From contig WBMZ01014017.1 of the NCBI GenBank assembly GCA_013400975.1, forward strand, positions 1-64,000: a stretch of DNA of 64,000 nucleotides. The letters run 5' to 3'. The DNA is from Atrichornis clamosus (Eukaryota; Chordata; Aves; Passeriformes; Menuridae). The notes under the pieces were generated by a model that worked only from the letters and a program-made list of their open reading frames with translations, ran no database searches and had not been told where the DNA came from. Position numbers and translations under genes: made by a program. Shown one piece after another: positions 38,501 through 49,393 of this stretch. The number at the start of each line of letters is the position of its first letter. The stretch's first letter is position 1.

Positions 38501-41500
38501 TTCCTGTACTTAGCTCTGAAGCAATGTGGTTGGTAATATTTATCTGTAGTGTTGTTGGAAAATGTTGGTTTAGAATTAACTGCATATCATGAAGGTTCCC
38601 GGCTACTTGGGGCCAAACACTGGTGTAAAAGGTGAGTCCAGAGTTGGCTTTGCTCTACTGTGTTTGCAGAAAGGCATCAAACCATTCTCTGTCAGCTCAA
38701 TTTATTTTTATGCTTTCTTACAAATCCTGGTGTGTGCTGGCACTGTAAAACATTGCAGTAAGGAAACTGATTGTATCAGAGGAGGAAGGGAAACAATGTC
38801 ATTTCATTTGTCGTGTAGTGATGAAAACGGATGCTCTCTGCATTGGAAGAAACCAGCTGACACACTTGGTTTCAGTGGTAGTGCCTAAGGGAGGCACATG
38901 AAACTTGTATAAAGTGTTGGCTATGTATTGAATCCCTGGAAGGGAAAACACCAAGGGCGAGTCATTAGAAGTTATAAGAAAGCAGAAGTGAACTAGGAGT
39001 GCTTTATAACCATTATCTAGTTTCAGTTAGATGTTAGAAGTCTTGTCAGCTTCCCAGCAGCAAAATGTCAGTTTACTTGCCGTTATAGGTGTTTGCTGAC
39101 AGCTGGGGCAAGACAGGGAGGAGAGCTACACACTGACTCTGATAGCTCAAACACATTACTTAGTGGGGTCCTGGTCTTGCAGCCATTAAAATCAACAGAG
39201 GTATTGAACTAAAGGTAACCTGCATGTGACCTCCTTTCTCCAGAGGTATATATATATTGATAAGAAATTTAGAAGAAATGGACTTTTAAAAATTATTTTG
39301 GAAGGAAAGGTGGGAGAAGGGGGAAGATTTCAGCCTGGCAAATAAAACTGATGAAAAGTAGTATAAACAGCCTGCTGCTTGTTCACAGGATGGCTGGTGT
39401 AATGGGCAGCAGCAATGTGAGCTGCACTATTTGCCTCAGTAACATACTTCCTTTCCACATGATGGGAATATAATCAGCCTCTGATGGAGTTTGGTCCTCA
39501 TCCTTTGGCTCTCCTGAGCCTACCAGCATGAGTGACAGTCAGCAGGTTTAGCCACACTGGTGCTTGTTTGGAATAGGAGCAAAACCATGTTTGATGGTAA
39601 TGATGCTCGATACCAATGGTATCACATGAATTGCCTGACATTCACTGCACATCCAGATCATGTATGATTGTAGGCAGTGCATGGGACAGGAGACTTTACT
39701 GAGCCCAGGAGTGAGTGGCGTTTTTAATTAAGTGAAAACTTCAAGCCACTCTCCCAAACTTCTGATAGAAATGCAATTTTGTTCAGAATTTTAGGTATAC
39801 CATCAAACTTACGTTAATGTTTTACCTGATTCATTACCTCAGGGTAGAATTCATCATTTGGCACAACATAAAAATGTTTTGCGTATGGACATGTTCGTTT
39901 AATTATAGAGGGCATGTACATGTATATTTATATTTATAAGCTCTGTATATTATGTGTTACTTATATGACATCAAAGTTGCTTAAGGACGTTACTGTTCTG
40001 TAGGCAGAAGGCCCTTCTGCATCTCTCTAAGTGGGCACAGGATAATTTTACCTCAATGACTGAAAACCCGAGACAAGCATATAGAAACAAGCTGTCACTG
40101 TGTGCCTGATGTGCAGCGCAGTAATTCTGGGGGATAGGATGAACCCACAGAATTACTCACAAAAGTAACAACTGTAAGACGGGGCAGTGTGTGTGCGTGG
40201 GATCCTCGTCCATGCTCAGGAGGTGTAAAATGATGTGTGCCTTGCAGAGTGTTTCCACTGTACTGGTCTCTTGAGCCTGCAGTCTCCTAGGATGAGATAT
40301 TCAGAAAAAAATATTGCTCTTTTTCCATAAATGGGATGAGGTTTCTTCTCATATCTCATAATCAATAGTAAGCTGCTGTTCTTTCATTCCTTCCTTGCGT
40401 GTCTTCAGACTGAAGAATGCCATGGTTGTTTTTTCAGATACTTGGCTGTCTTGGGAGTAGCGCACCCTTTCAGAGCAGTTGCAGTTAGTAGGGACCTGCT
40501 GATTGCCATCCCTGTGCACTTCCCACCCCGCAGAACCCAGACCTGCACTTAGCCTGAAGACAACTGCCAGAGAAATCGGGGAAATTCTTCAGTTAGAGAT
40601 AAACTTGAAAGAAGTGAGGGCTGCTTAGGGTTGATCTGTGGTGTGTTGCGAATTCAAAGCACAGAAGGTGCATTTCTCTCAGTTACATTCACATATGCAT
40701 TCAAAAATCTCCTGCCTCTGGTAAATGATGGTTTCTCTTGAGTTAACTGGCCTTCATCTGGGGCAAGCTGCAGCTTGAATATCACTGAAGACTGAGCTAA
40801 GCCTGTAGAGATTTAGCCCTCAGCCTATTCATGCACTAGAATCTGCCAGTACCTTCCCTTCTTAGAGAGGTTTTATCCCTCATCCACTGGCTGAAAGCTG
40901 TTACCAAGTGCCAAAACACCCTGTGTTTCAGTGCCAAGTCCCGCACTGTAATTTATTTTCCGTACCTGGGGTGGATGCTGCAGCTCTCCCCTCGTGCTTG
41001 CTCAGCCAGCGAGTGGGCGGGAAGGCAGCTTTCTCCCTCGCCTGTGGGTTCCTCGGCCAAAGCTGATCCTGGAGGGTTATTTATCCATGCCCATACAGCT
41101 GTGCTGTGGCACCAGCAGAACTTTTTTTTTGAAGTCTGCATCCACAAATCCTCCATACTGTGCATCATTAGTAATGCCCACAAACTGGCTGTTGATGCCA
41201 GGGGTATCGTGTGTCTGGGCAAAAGCAACCACCTCCGTGTCTGGGACACCTGAGCCCCATTTGCTCATACCATCTGAGTGGTTGGACAGAGCTTGTGTGC
41301 CTTGCTGTGCTCCAGATAGAGCCATGGGCAGCTGAGGGTCTTGAGGATGATGTGGATTTGGGACTGCTGCCAGCTGAGATAGACTTGGGATGAAGCTGTT
41401 CACAACGGAGGAACAGACCCTATCTGCACTTTCTTGAGACTCAAGGTGAAGTGGAAGGAAGGGCAGGGTCATGGAGGAAAAGTCAGGAAGTCAGGAGGAA

Positions 41501-41765
41501 AAGCCCAAGGCAGGTCAGGGCTTCATTTGATGTGGTTTCTGTAGGTAGTCAGGCAATAGGTGGTCAGAAAGAGGAATGTCACACAGCAGTTCTGTGAATA
41601 TAGATGTCCAAAGAAGCATTAATTGAGAGTATACCTGGAGATAGTATCTGTCAATGCTCTTACTGTTAAAATAAAACAAAAAGCATTTGCAGGTCTGTTC
41701 TGAACCACCCACCTTCACTCCATGCACACTCTTCGTCTCCATGTGCAATTTTTGTCGTGCCCAAG

Positions 41766-42327
41766 TGTACTGGTTTTGGCTGGGTTAAAATTAACTTTAT
41801 TCACAGTAGCTAATATAGGCTATGTTTTGAATTTGTGCTGAAAGCAGTGTTGGTAACACAGGGATGTTTAGGTTGCTGCTGAGCAGAGCTTATACAGAGT
41901 CAAGGCCTTTTCTGCTCCTCAGAGTGCCCCACCAGTGAGGAGGCTGAGGGTGCACAAGGAGTGGGGAGGGGACACAGCCAGGACAGCTGACCAAAGTGGT
42001 ATCCCATGCCATATGATTGAAGGGAAGAAGGAAGGGGGGGAATGTTCACAGTGTGACATTTGTCTTCCCAAGTCACAGTTACTCGTGACAGAGCTCTGCT
42101 TGCCTGAGGATGACCGAACACCTTCCTGCCCGTGAGAAGTAGTGAATGAATTCCTTGGTTTGCTTTGCACGTGTGCACAGCTTTTGCTTTACCTATTAAA
42201 CTGTCTTGATCTCAACCCACAAGTTTTCTCACTTTTACCCTTCCAATTCTCTCCCCCACCCTGTTGTGCGGAAAGTGACTGAGCAGCTGTGTGGGGCTTA
42301 GCTGTTTGCTGGGGTTAAACAATGATA
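41766..42327 (+). mobile_element. Solo LTR of an ERVL-like avian endogenous retrovirus
   Basis: A 562-bp element begins TGTACTGGTTTTGGCTGGG and ends GGGGTTAAACAATGATA (terminal CA mutated to TA). It is bracketed by a near-perfect 5-bp target duplication, CCAAG at 41761-41765 and CTAAG at 42328-42332. An ATTAAA polyadenylation signal lies at 42195-42200, near the expected R region. There is no gag, pol or env sequence on either side, so this is a solo LTR left by recombination between two LTRs. It resembles a widespread bird LTR type that I know by sequence. I do not assign a database family name. The promoter-proximal part around 42000-42020 appears shortened and shows no TATA box. Confidence 0.85.
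42195..42200 (+). promoter_or_regulatory. LTR polyadenylation signal ATTAAA
   Basis: ATTAAA within the solo LTR, in sense with CELSR1. It could in principle cause intronic polyadenylation of CELSR1 pre-mRNA. No transcript evidence is available here. Confidence 0.5.
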
Positions 42328-42880
42328 CTAAGCAAGAAATAAGCTCTTTACAATAGGCCTGGCGTTCAGCAGATTCAGGATAAAAGCTGTCAATAATGGA
42401 CTTTCTATAACACTGTTTACCTGACAAGCTTGGATGTGTAAGGGGAAGGTTATTGGGTTGGTTGTTGAGAAAGCTGTTGAGTTTTTGCATTTCTGGGGAG
42501 CTGGGGTTGCGTCCCCCAATTTTCTAAACTAAGCAGAAAAATCAGACAGTTGCTTTGCTTGAAAGAGCAAAGTACAGTCTCATACAACCCTTGTATTTTC
42601 TCATACTCTTACAAGTGATATGTCTGCCACTCGTTAGCAGAATTATCTTTAGGATTATCTTTACAGCAAATCTCCAACATTCATCGTGGCCTTTGTTTTA
42701 CTAGTGCCTCTGTTTTGATTCGGGGAGCCTGTGTCACACAACTGCCTAACAGTGGCCTGAGGCAGAGCACTGCCGAACGACTTGAGGATGTGTACATAAA
42801 ACTTTTGAAAACTCGGCTCCACCACTGTTCTCCCACCCAGGAGCCAGCTGGGACCACATTTCATGCAGCCACGAGTCACC

Positions 42881-42904
42881 GGGACGGGGTGGGGGGAAGG
42901 GGGG
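42881..42904 (+). other. G-quadruplex motif
   Basis: Four G runs of 3, 4, 6 and 6 with loops of 2, 1 and 2 bases lie on the sense strand of intron 5. They satisfy the standard quadruplex pattern with very short loops, which predicts a stable fold in DNA or pre-mRNA. Confidence 0.75.
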
Positions 42905-45900
42905 TGACACAGCCATACCATAAAAATCAGGATCTGCAGGGCTGTGTGCTGGTGCAGTCATGGGTAACTGGAAGCTTGGTGGCCACTTGCCATCCCCTGC
43001 CATGGGCAGGCAGGATGTACCCTTTAATCCAAGGGCATAAGCACAAGTGGCACAGGCAGTCACAGGCAGTGGGAGTGGTGCAGGTCTGTGTTGGAGAGGT
43101 AATGAAGCACTTTGTTTGGAATAGGGTGGGATAAGTGCAGCAACCTCTGACTGTGCTGCAGAGACGAGCACAAACCCTGCTGGCCGCGGCACACGTGCCT
43201 CTGCATGAGGAGCCTATGGAACTGGCGGATACGTTATCTCATTTCCTTCTGAAAACACAGACCCTCTCTGATGATGGCAGATTTGCCTGTTATGGAAATG
43301 TATTCTGTATTCAGGACTGACAATTGATTTTGCCGTGTTGCCTTGGGAAAAAAGGCAGATAGCAATGTTGTAGTGAAACTCGGATTGTGACAATTGTGCC
43401 AAAAGACACGGGTGGCGCTAGTTACTGCTTTCTCTCCTGTAAAGGGAACCAATTCTTGTTAGAAGTTCTGGGTTCTCAGTGCCCTGTTTCCCCAGGACCA
43501 ACAGGCAGCATCATGCAGTGGCTCAGCACAAGCTTCCCTGTGCCACCCCACTCCCACCTTGAGTGGGAGCATTCCAGCACAAACACCTTGTTTGCTCAGC
43601 TCTTGGTCTCCCTGCTGAGCCTGCCAAGGAGGCTGCCAGCACTGTGGGTGATTTGTGAGGCAGGCACATGCCTGCAGCTGAATAGGGATTGCCAACTCCT
43701 TGGAAAAAAGCCACATAACTGCCACCAGCTAGGCATAACTTTCAGTCATTGGACCCAGGGTGAAAGACACTGCCCTCACAGTATCCAGGATACCACCCAG
43801 TATCGCTTACTTCTTAATATGAACAGTCAGGAAAAGTGGTTGGCAATTAAATTCTTGGATAGGTATTAGGTGTTACCCCTTGTGCCGAGGACCACCTCTC
43901 ACACCAGAGCAGGGTTGCTCAACTGAGTGCTGAGTTTTCTGACTTGGTTGGAAAAGATAGACCCCAACAGAAGTCAAATAACTGGAAAAGCAATTAGTAA
44001 TAAAGGTTGGGTATGACTTATGCAAATGTATTATCACTGGTGACATCTGAGCCAATGTAATTGTGATCTGAGGGAGAATTTATGAAGTTAATCCTCATGG
44101 TGGCTTCCAGACTAATTTGTTAAGGGATTGAGGGAGATTTTCTAAATAAACAATGCAGTTGTTGAAGATTATGGTAATGCCACTGTTGATCAGATGTGGG
44201 CACTGCCAGAGTTTGGATTTTGCAGACTCAGATTGACTTGCTGTGTTTACAGCATCTGTGATCAACACAGACCTGCTCCAGCACTGCTTGGCATTGTCTC
44301 ATAAAGAAAAATGCAGAATATAAATAAAAGAAAAATGCAGTAATTGCAATGTCGAGCAAACAGTGGAGGTGGGGAGGTACTGGAAATACTGAAAATGTCA
44401 TTCAATTAGGAGCAAGCTACTTCTCTGGTCATATTTTTTCAGGAAGAAATAGAATTTCATGGCATTCCAAAACCTAAATTCATATTTTTAAGAAATGCCA
44501 ATGTAGGTTTCAAAGGCACTCTCAAGTGTGCAAGGCAGAAAATGTGTTACAATGTAGTGCTTCCTCTTAAAACAAACCATGTATTCATACTTAAGATTTA
44601 GCCATATTTTTTCAAATTTTATCATTTCCTGATCACCCATCTCATTGTGAATACTTAATATTTAAAAGCAGAATGTGCTACAGGGGTCTAGAGGTCAGTG
44701 GTGTTACAGAAAGGAGGAGCTTGTGTGCAGTGCTAACTTCCAGCACAGCACGGATGGTACCCTTCACCAGATCATCAATTTGTGCTGGATGCCTTTCCTT
44801 CTACGGCATTTTCATGGGATCAAAAGTTCTGCCATAGCTTAAGCACGGGGAAGCTTGCAGGACACCAAAACCACGGGGAGCATAACCACAGTCATTTCAT
44901 AAGCTCTAGTTTTGAGGACTTAGCTGTAAGTGGGGGGCCTCTTCTTCACAGAGAAAGTTACCAGGGTTTCCTCAGCATTACAAGAAAGAAAAGCAATTCA
45001 AGTGTAAAAGTCACTTTCTTTTCTAGCCACAACCAAAATTTTTAAGCCACATCCTGAGAAATATGCATGTTTAATTTACTTCTCAACTCAAGAGGTGAAG
45101 GAATTTTGACTGGATTACCAAGGTGGTTAGCCAAAAGCAGGTTATGATAGTTCTTTCACAACTTTCTTACAAGAACAGAAGTTGTATCAGCAGATTATTG
45201 TGCTTTTTGGTGAGCAGACTTGTACTCTGGTGAAGAATGTGGTAGGTAGTGCTGGAGTCACATGTACAATATGAGGGTATGAGGAATTTGTAGGTATGCA
45301 TTTGTATTACTTATCTGTCCTATGTATTTGGGTGCCAGTGGGCATGGCCACTTAAAAAACCCCTAGCAATTAAAATTACAAGCAGCTAGAGGAAGGAAAG
45401 AAATTAGATTTTTCTTTGCTGAATGCATAACAGCATTATACATGTAAAGTTCAAAATGTTATTCTAGTCAAACACATAAAATATGTTCTTCTTGTCTGAA
45501 TGCAAAAGATGTCATTTCCCACATGCTCAGAATGCAATTTTTAAAATGCCATGAGAAAAGGTAATCTCAGAAAAAATAGTTCTGTTTATGAGTCATTTCC
45601 TGGCTTTCTGGCTTATGATCAGACACTCACATCCTTGCTGAGGTCAAATTCATCCTCTTCCACCCAAATCCAGGAGATCATCAATGCAAGTCCTACTCTA
45701 GGTAAGACCATAGGTTTGCTGTATAGAAACTGAAGCTTGACAGATTCTGATTAGAAATAATATACTAATTAGAATATAACAATTAGAAATAATATCTTTA
45801 ATAGTGAAGAGGTATCATCTGCAAGATAATCTGCCCACAGTTCTGATGGTCTCGCTGTCCCTTGAAATCTTTAAACCAAGTCTTTATTTTGCTTTCTAAA

Positions 45901-46283
45901 GGAAGATTTTTCCTTGGGTGCAAGCCATGTTATTGAGCAGTACTCACTGGGTGAGTGGTTGTATAAAGCAAACAGCAGATTAGATGAGAGCATGAGTCCC
46001 ATCCATCAAAAAAATGTGACAGAATCCTGTGAAAACCCATTTTGAGCTCCAGCCTGCAGTATTGCAGGTGGGAAGCCTAGAGCCAGTAGAACAGAAGTGT
46101 TGCTGCACATTTGCCCTAGTCTTAAACTCTTCCACAGCATCTACCACTCCCTCAGTGGGACTTTGGTCTGGCCTGTGGCAACCATTTACATTCCTAACAT
46201 CTCCTGAAAAGCACTGAAGGGCTGCCTGGCTAATATTTACTTTTCTTGCTCTTGCTGGTTGTGGAACCCTTGCAGGTGCTAGT

Positions 46284-46306
46284 GGGTGTAAGGGGTGGGG
46301 GGTGGG
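46284..46306 (+). other. G-quadruplex motif
   Basis: G runs of 3, 4, 6 and 3 with loops TGTAA, T and T lie on the sense strand of intron 5. They satisfy the standard pattern. Confidence 0.72.
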
Positions 46307-47871
46307 CAGCTGCTCTGTCCTTGCAAAACAGGCACCTGTGAGCCTGGACTTTAAAAGCCCCTCCCTGCAATTCCACCGATATTTATTCCTGGGGATTTCA
46401 ATTAGTAGTAATTGGTTTCGTTGGTTTTTTGTTTGTTTCTTTTTTCTTGTAGAGGGTAAGTGCGAAGTGATTGATATCTGGGAAAGGAAATCAGGATTTG
46501 GCTGTGGAGCAACATTCCATTGTCTTGACACGAAATAACAAATAACTCTCCTCTAAATCTGTGTCTCGGGAAATTAAAGTGTAAAGCAGTGAAAGTCATT
46601 TGGAGGTCATTGAGATGTAAAGTGTGACCTGCTCCGCAGCACTGAGTAGCTCAGGTCTCAGTGACAGCTTTGAGAAATCTCTCAGGCGACTGGGGAAGAG
46701 AAGGCTAGCACGTATCCAGTGCCTGGCTCTTTCTCTCTCTCGCCTGCTTTTGGAACTGTTGCTCCCACAGAGTTTGCAAACACCGCCTGAAAACACGGTC
46801 GTTGGGGTGGTGATTTAATATGCAAACACAAACAGTGACTTTTCAGAAACTGTCCGCAGGGTTTTTACTCTGCAAGTGACAGTAGGGACCATGTCTTGGC
46901 AAAACCAACCTGTGTCCCTGTTTTGGAAGCCTCATCTTTGGCAAGGCTGCTCAGTACTTGCTCCTCTTACTCCACTCAGGTTTGAAAGGGCTTAACTTTT
47001 AACCTTAATGTCCAGGTCTGTGCCCACCTGAACTGGGTGTCAGCTGTGTAGCTTTTTCTCCTGTCGTGGGGCTCTCAGGTCACCCTGTGAAATGTGGCAC
47101 CCAGCACTGCTCTTTGTGCTCAGGTTCACTCAAGCTATCTGACACCTCTGTGCTGCAAAAATCCATGTTCCTCCTGAAGGCTAAGGAGATGTAAGGGACC
47201 TCCACGAGAGCTGACAGAATCTGAATAGCCCTTGGCTCACCTTAAGACCCTGAGGACAGTGCTTGAAGGTTGTGCTGTGCAGCCCAGCCTGGCAAGGCTT
47301 TCGCAAAGCCAGTGGAGTCATTGAAATGGCACCTCAGGAATTTGGCGCGAGTTCTTTGAAGTGCGCTGTTATCTCCATTTAATCATGTACTAAATCTACA
47401 GTAGCTTGCTGATTTGCAGTAACTTTTCAGGTATTTTGCATCTCTGTGTGTAGTGAGAGGAAGCAGCACTTTGCGATTACCTGGCCAAGCAGGGGTCTGT
47501 TTGTACCAGGAGAACCAGCCATGGAGGAAGGGGGGAACCCACAGAAGAGTGTGGGATTCATGAATTTTATAGACTGAAATGTGACTCCATTACCCACACT
47601 AAGTGGCAGTTTGCTTGGCAAGGTGTCACCAGGGATGTGTCCAGGGAGGAGTTAGTTGCTATGCATAAGTGTCACATTTTGCTATTTCTAGGTATTTCTT
47701 GGACTCTGAGAGCAACAATATTTGCATCCTGGATGCAAAATTCTGTTTTAGAACATACAAGATTTATATAAAGCCAAAAATATTTGTGAGTGATACTTTG
47801 GCAGGTAGATAGGGACAAATGACAAAGGGAGAAGGGTTTGCTGAACTGGGAGAGGATAGCAGGTGAAGGAG

Positions 47872-47949
47872 AACAAGGGTGCTCTTCCAGCATCCTTCAC
47901 GTGTTCTTCTGTCCCAGTTCTCCAAGGATGCTGGAAGAACATCCTTGTT
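47872..47949 (+). repeat. Inverted repeat: 26-bp stem, 26-nt loop
   Basis: The left arm (47872-47897) and right arm (47924-47949) are reverse complements at 24 of 26 positions. In a sense-strand RNA one of the two differences is a G-U wobble and the other a C-A mismatch. The loop is 26 nt (47898-47923). Size and pairing resemble a pre-miRNA hairpin or a recent palindromic duplication. I recognise no known miRNA seed, and there is no lower-stem extension beyond the arms. Confidence 0.85.
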
Positions 47950-48095
47950 GATGGAAAGAGAGGAAGGCAGCAAAATAGGCAGAAAAAGGGTTCAAAGGGC
48001 AGGAGAGGTCAGGAAGAAGGCACATCAGCCACAGGGACAGATCAGAGGGAGGAGAGGGCTGGAGAGGGAAGACAAGGGCACCCAGAGCAGCAGAG
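47950..48095 (+). repeat. Purine-rich segment
   Basis: About 145 bp strongly biased to A and G on the sense strand (GGAAAGAGAGGAAGG, AGGAGAGGTCAGGAAGAAGG and similar), immediately after the hairpin. It is not a perfect repeat. It could act as a purine-rich splicing-enhancer-like or triplex-prone stretch, but nothing shows this. Confidence 0.55.
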
Positions 48096-49286
48096 CATCA
48101 TGGTGAGTGATGTCTCCCGCACACAAAACTGAATGTTGTCTTGAGGAGTGGGCATGGTCTCTTGACAGCCAAAACAGGTCTGTCTTGTTGTGTTATTGAT
48201 TCAGCATCACAGAGCTGAGAACTGTCTGGGAATACACATTTGAGGATAAAATTTCCATTTGCAGACAGGGAAAACTCATTCTTCCCATCAGCACTACAGC
48301 AGTCCTTGCCAAAATTAGTCAAAACTAAGAATATACCCTTTGCAGGAGCTGGATAATATTTGTGGAGGTACTGGTCACACTGTGGATGCCACGTCGGTGT
48401 AACCATGGCTTTTCACAGCCCTGCAGTGCCATTGCCACGTGTTGTGACAGGAGGGCTGTTCCACATCTCTGCCCCAGCACTGAAAGAGTAGCAGCAATTC
48501 AGGCAGTGCCATTTACTGGTGCCAGGTCTCATAGCTGTACTGAAAGCCTCCTGCTTTGAATATCAAAGTTTAGCCTCTGGATGCAGCCCTAAAGGAGATA
48601 ACAAATCAGGCCAGTAAAACTTGCTTGACTTTGTGGGCCAGCCCAGATCCTGACTACTGGTGTTGCAGGGCGTTTCTCTAGGAAAGGGAACTGGTTTGGT
48701 GGCTTTTCAGGATTTGCATTTTTGACTCACTGATGGGAAGCTCTTTGGTTTTCCTTTTCACTGTCACAGGCTCTCATGTTTCTGTACAGACTTGAGCCAA
48801 ATTTGTATAAAGAAATGTCATTAAAATGTTCGGTGAGTAAAGGGGATACATGCATCAAAGGAGTAAGGGAGTTATGTGAAATGACTTCTCCTGTCTTTCC
48901 CTAGTGACTAATCAGTATCTGTTCTTCACACCACCTATTTTTAAGGTGCTCTGCAAATCTGTAAGGGGAAACTCTAGAAAACAAAGATTAACATTAGTGG
49001 TTTCTCTAATCTGGCCTAATTTGGAGTTTCCTGATTGATCAGAGTGGTCTGCAAGTCCAATCTAAGCTTCTGTGGCATTTCTGAGTCTCTCCCCTGGGAC
49101 TGCAAGGGGTATGCTTTCCCTGTTTATTTTTTCCTGTTTATTTATTTATTTTCCTTGCGGGGGTCTGGGTTTCAGCAGCTTGTCCAGGGAGATCTCTGCC
49201 GCTGTGGGCCCTTAATGAGCTTTTTGACCACTGAAGCAGCACAGCATCGCCTGGGAATCGCAGGAGTTCCTCCCTTCCCCACATCA

Positions 49287-49393
49287 GAGCGCGGAGCAGA
49301 GGCCGGCGGGTTAACGAAGCAGCCGGGGCGGCTGGCGGGCGGCCTAATGAGCGCCAGGGATCCGGGCAGGGGGGACCCCGGCGGCGGCCGGAG
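49287..49393 (+). promoter_or_regulatory. CpG-dense patch in intron 5
   Basis: I count 15 CpG dinucleotides in 107 bp, in a GC-rich block containing GCCGGCGGG, GGCGGCTGGCGGGCGGCC and CCCCGGCGGCGGCCGG. The surrounding intron is CpG poor. Undeaminated CpGs at this density suggest a methylation-free element such as an intronic enhancer or a minor promoter. The patch is too short to meet the usual 200-bp island definition. The long frames across it on both strands are explained by high GC. Confidence 0.45.

Noticed and set aside
43387..43869. 160-codon frame on the + strand in intron 5
   Set aside because: No known domain and no similarity to CELSR proteins. The length is compatible with chance in a moderately GC-rich stretch.
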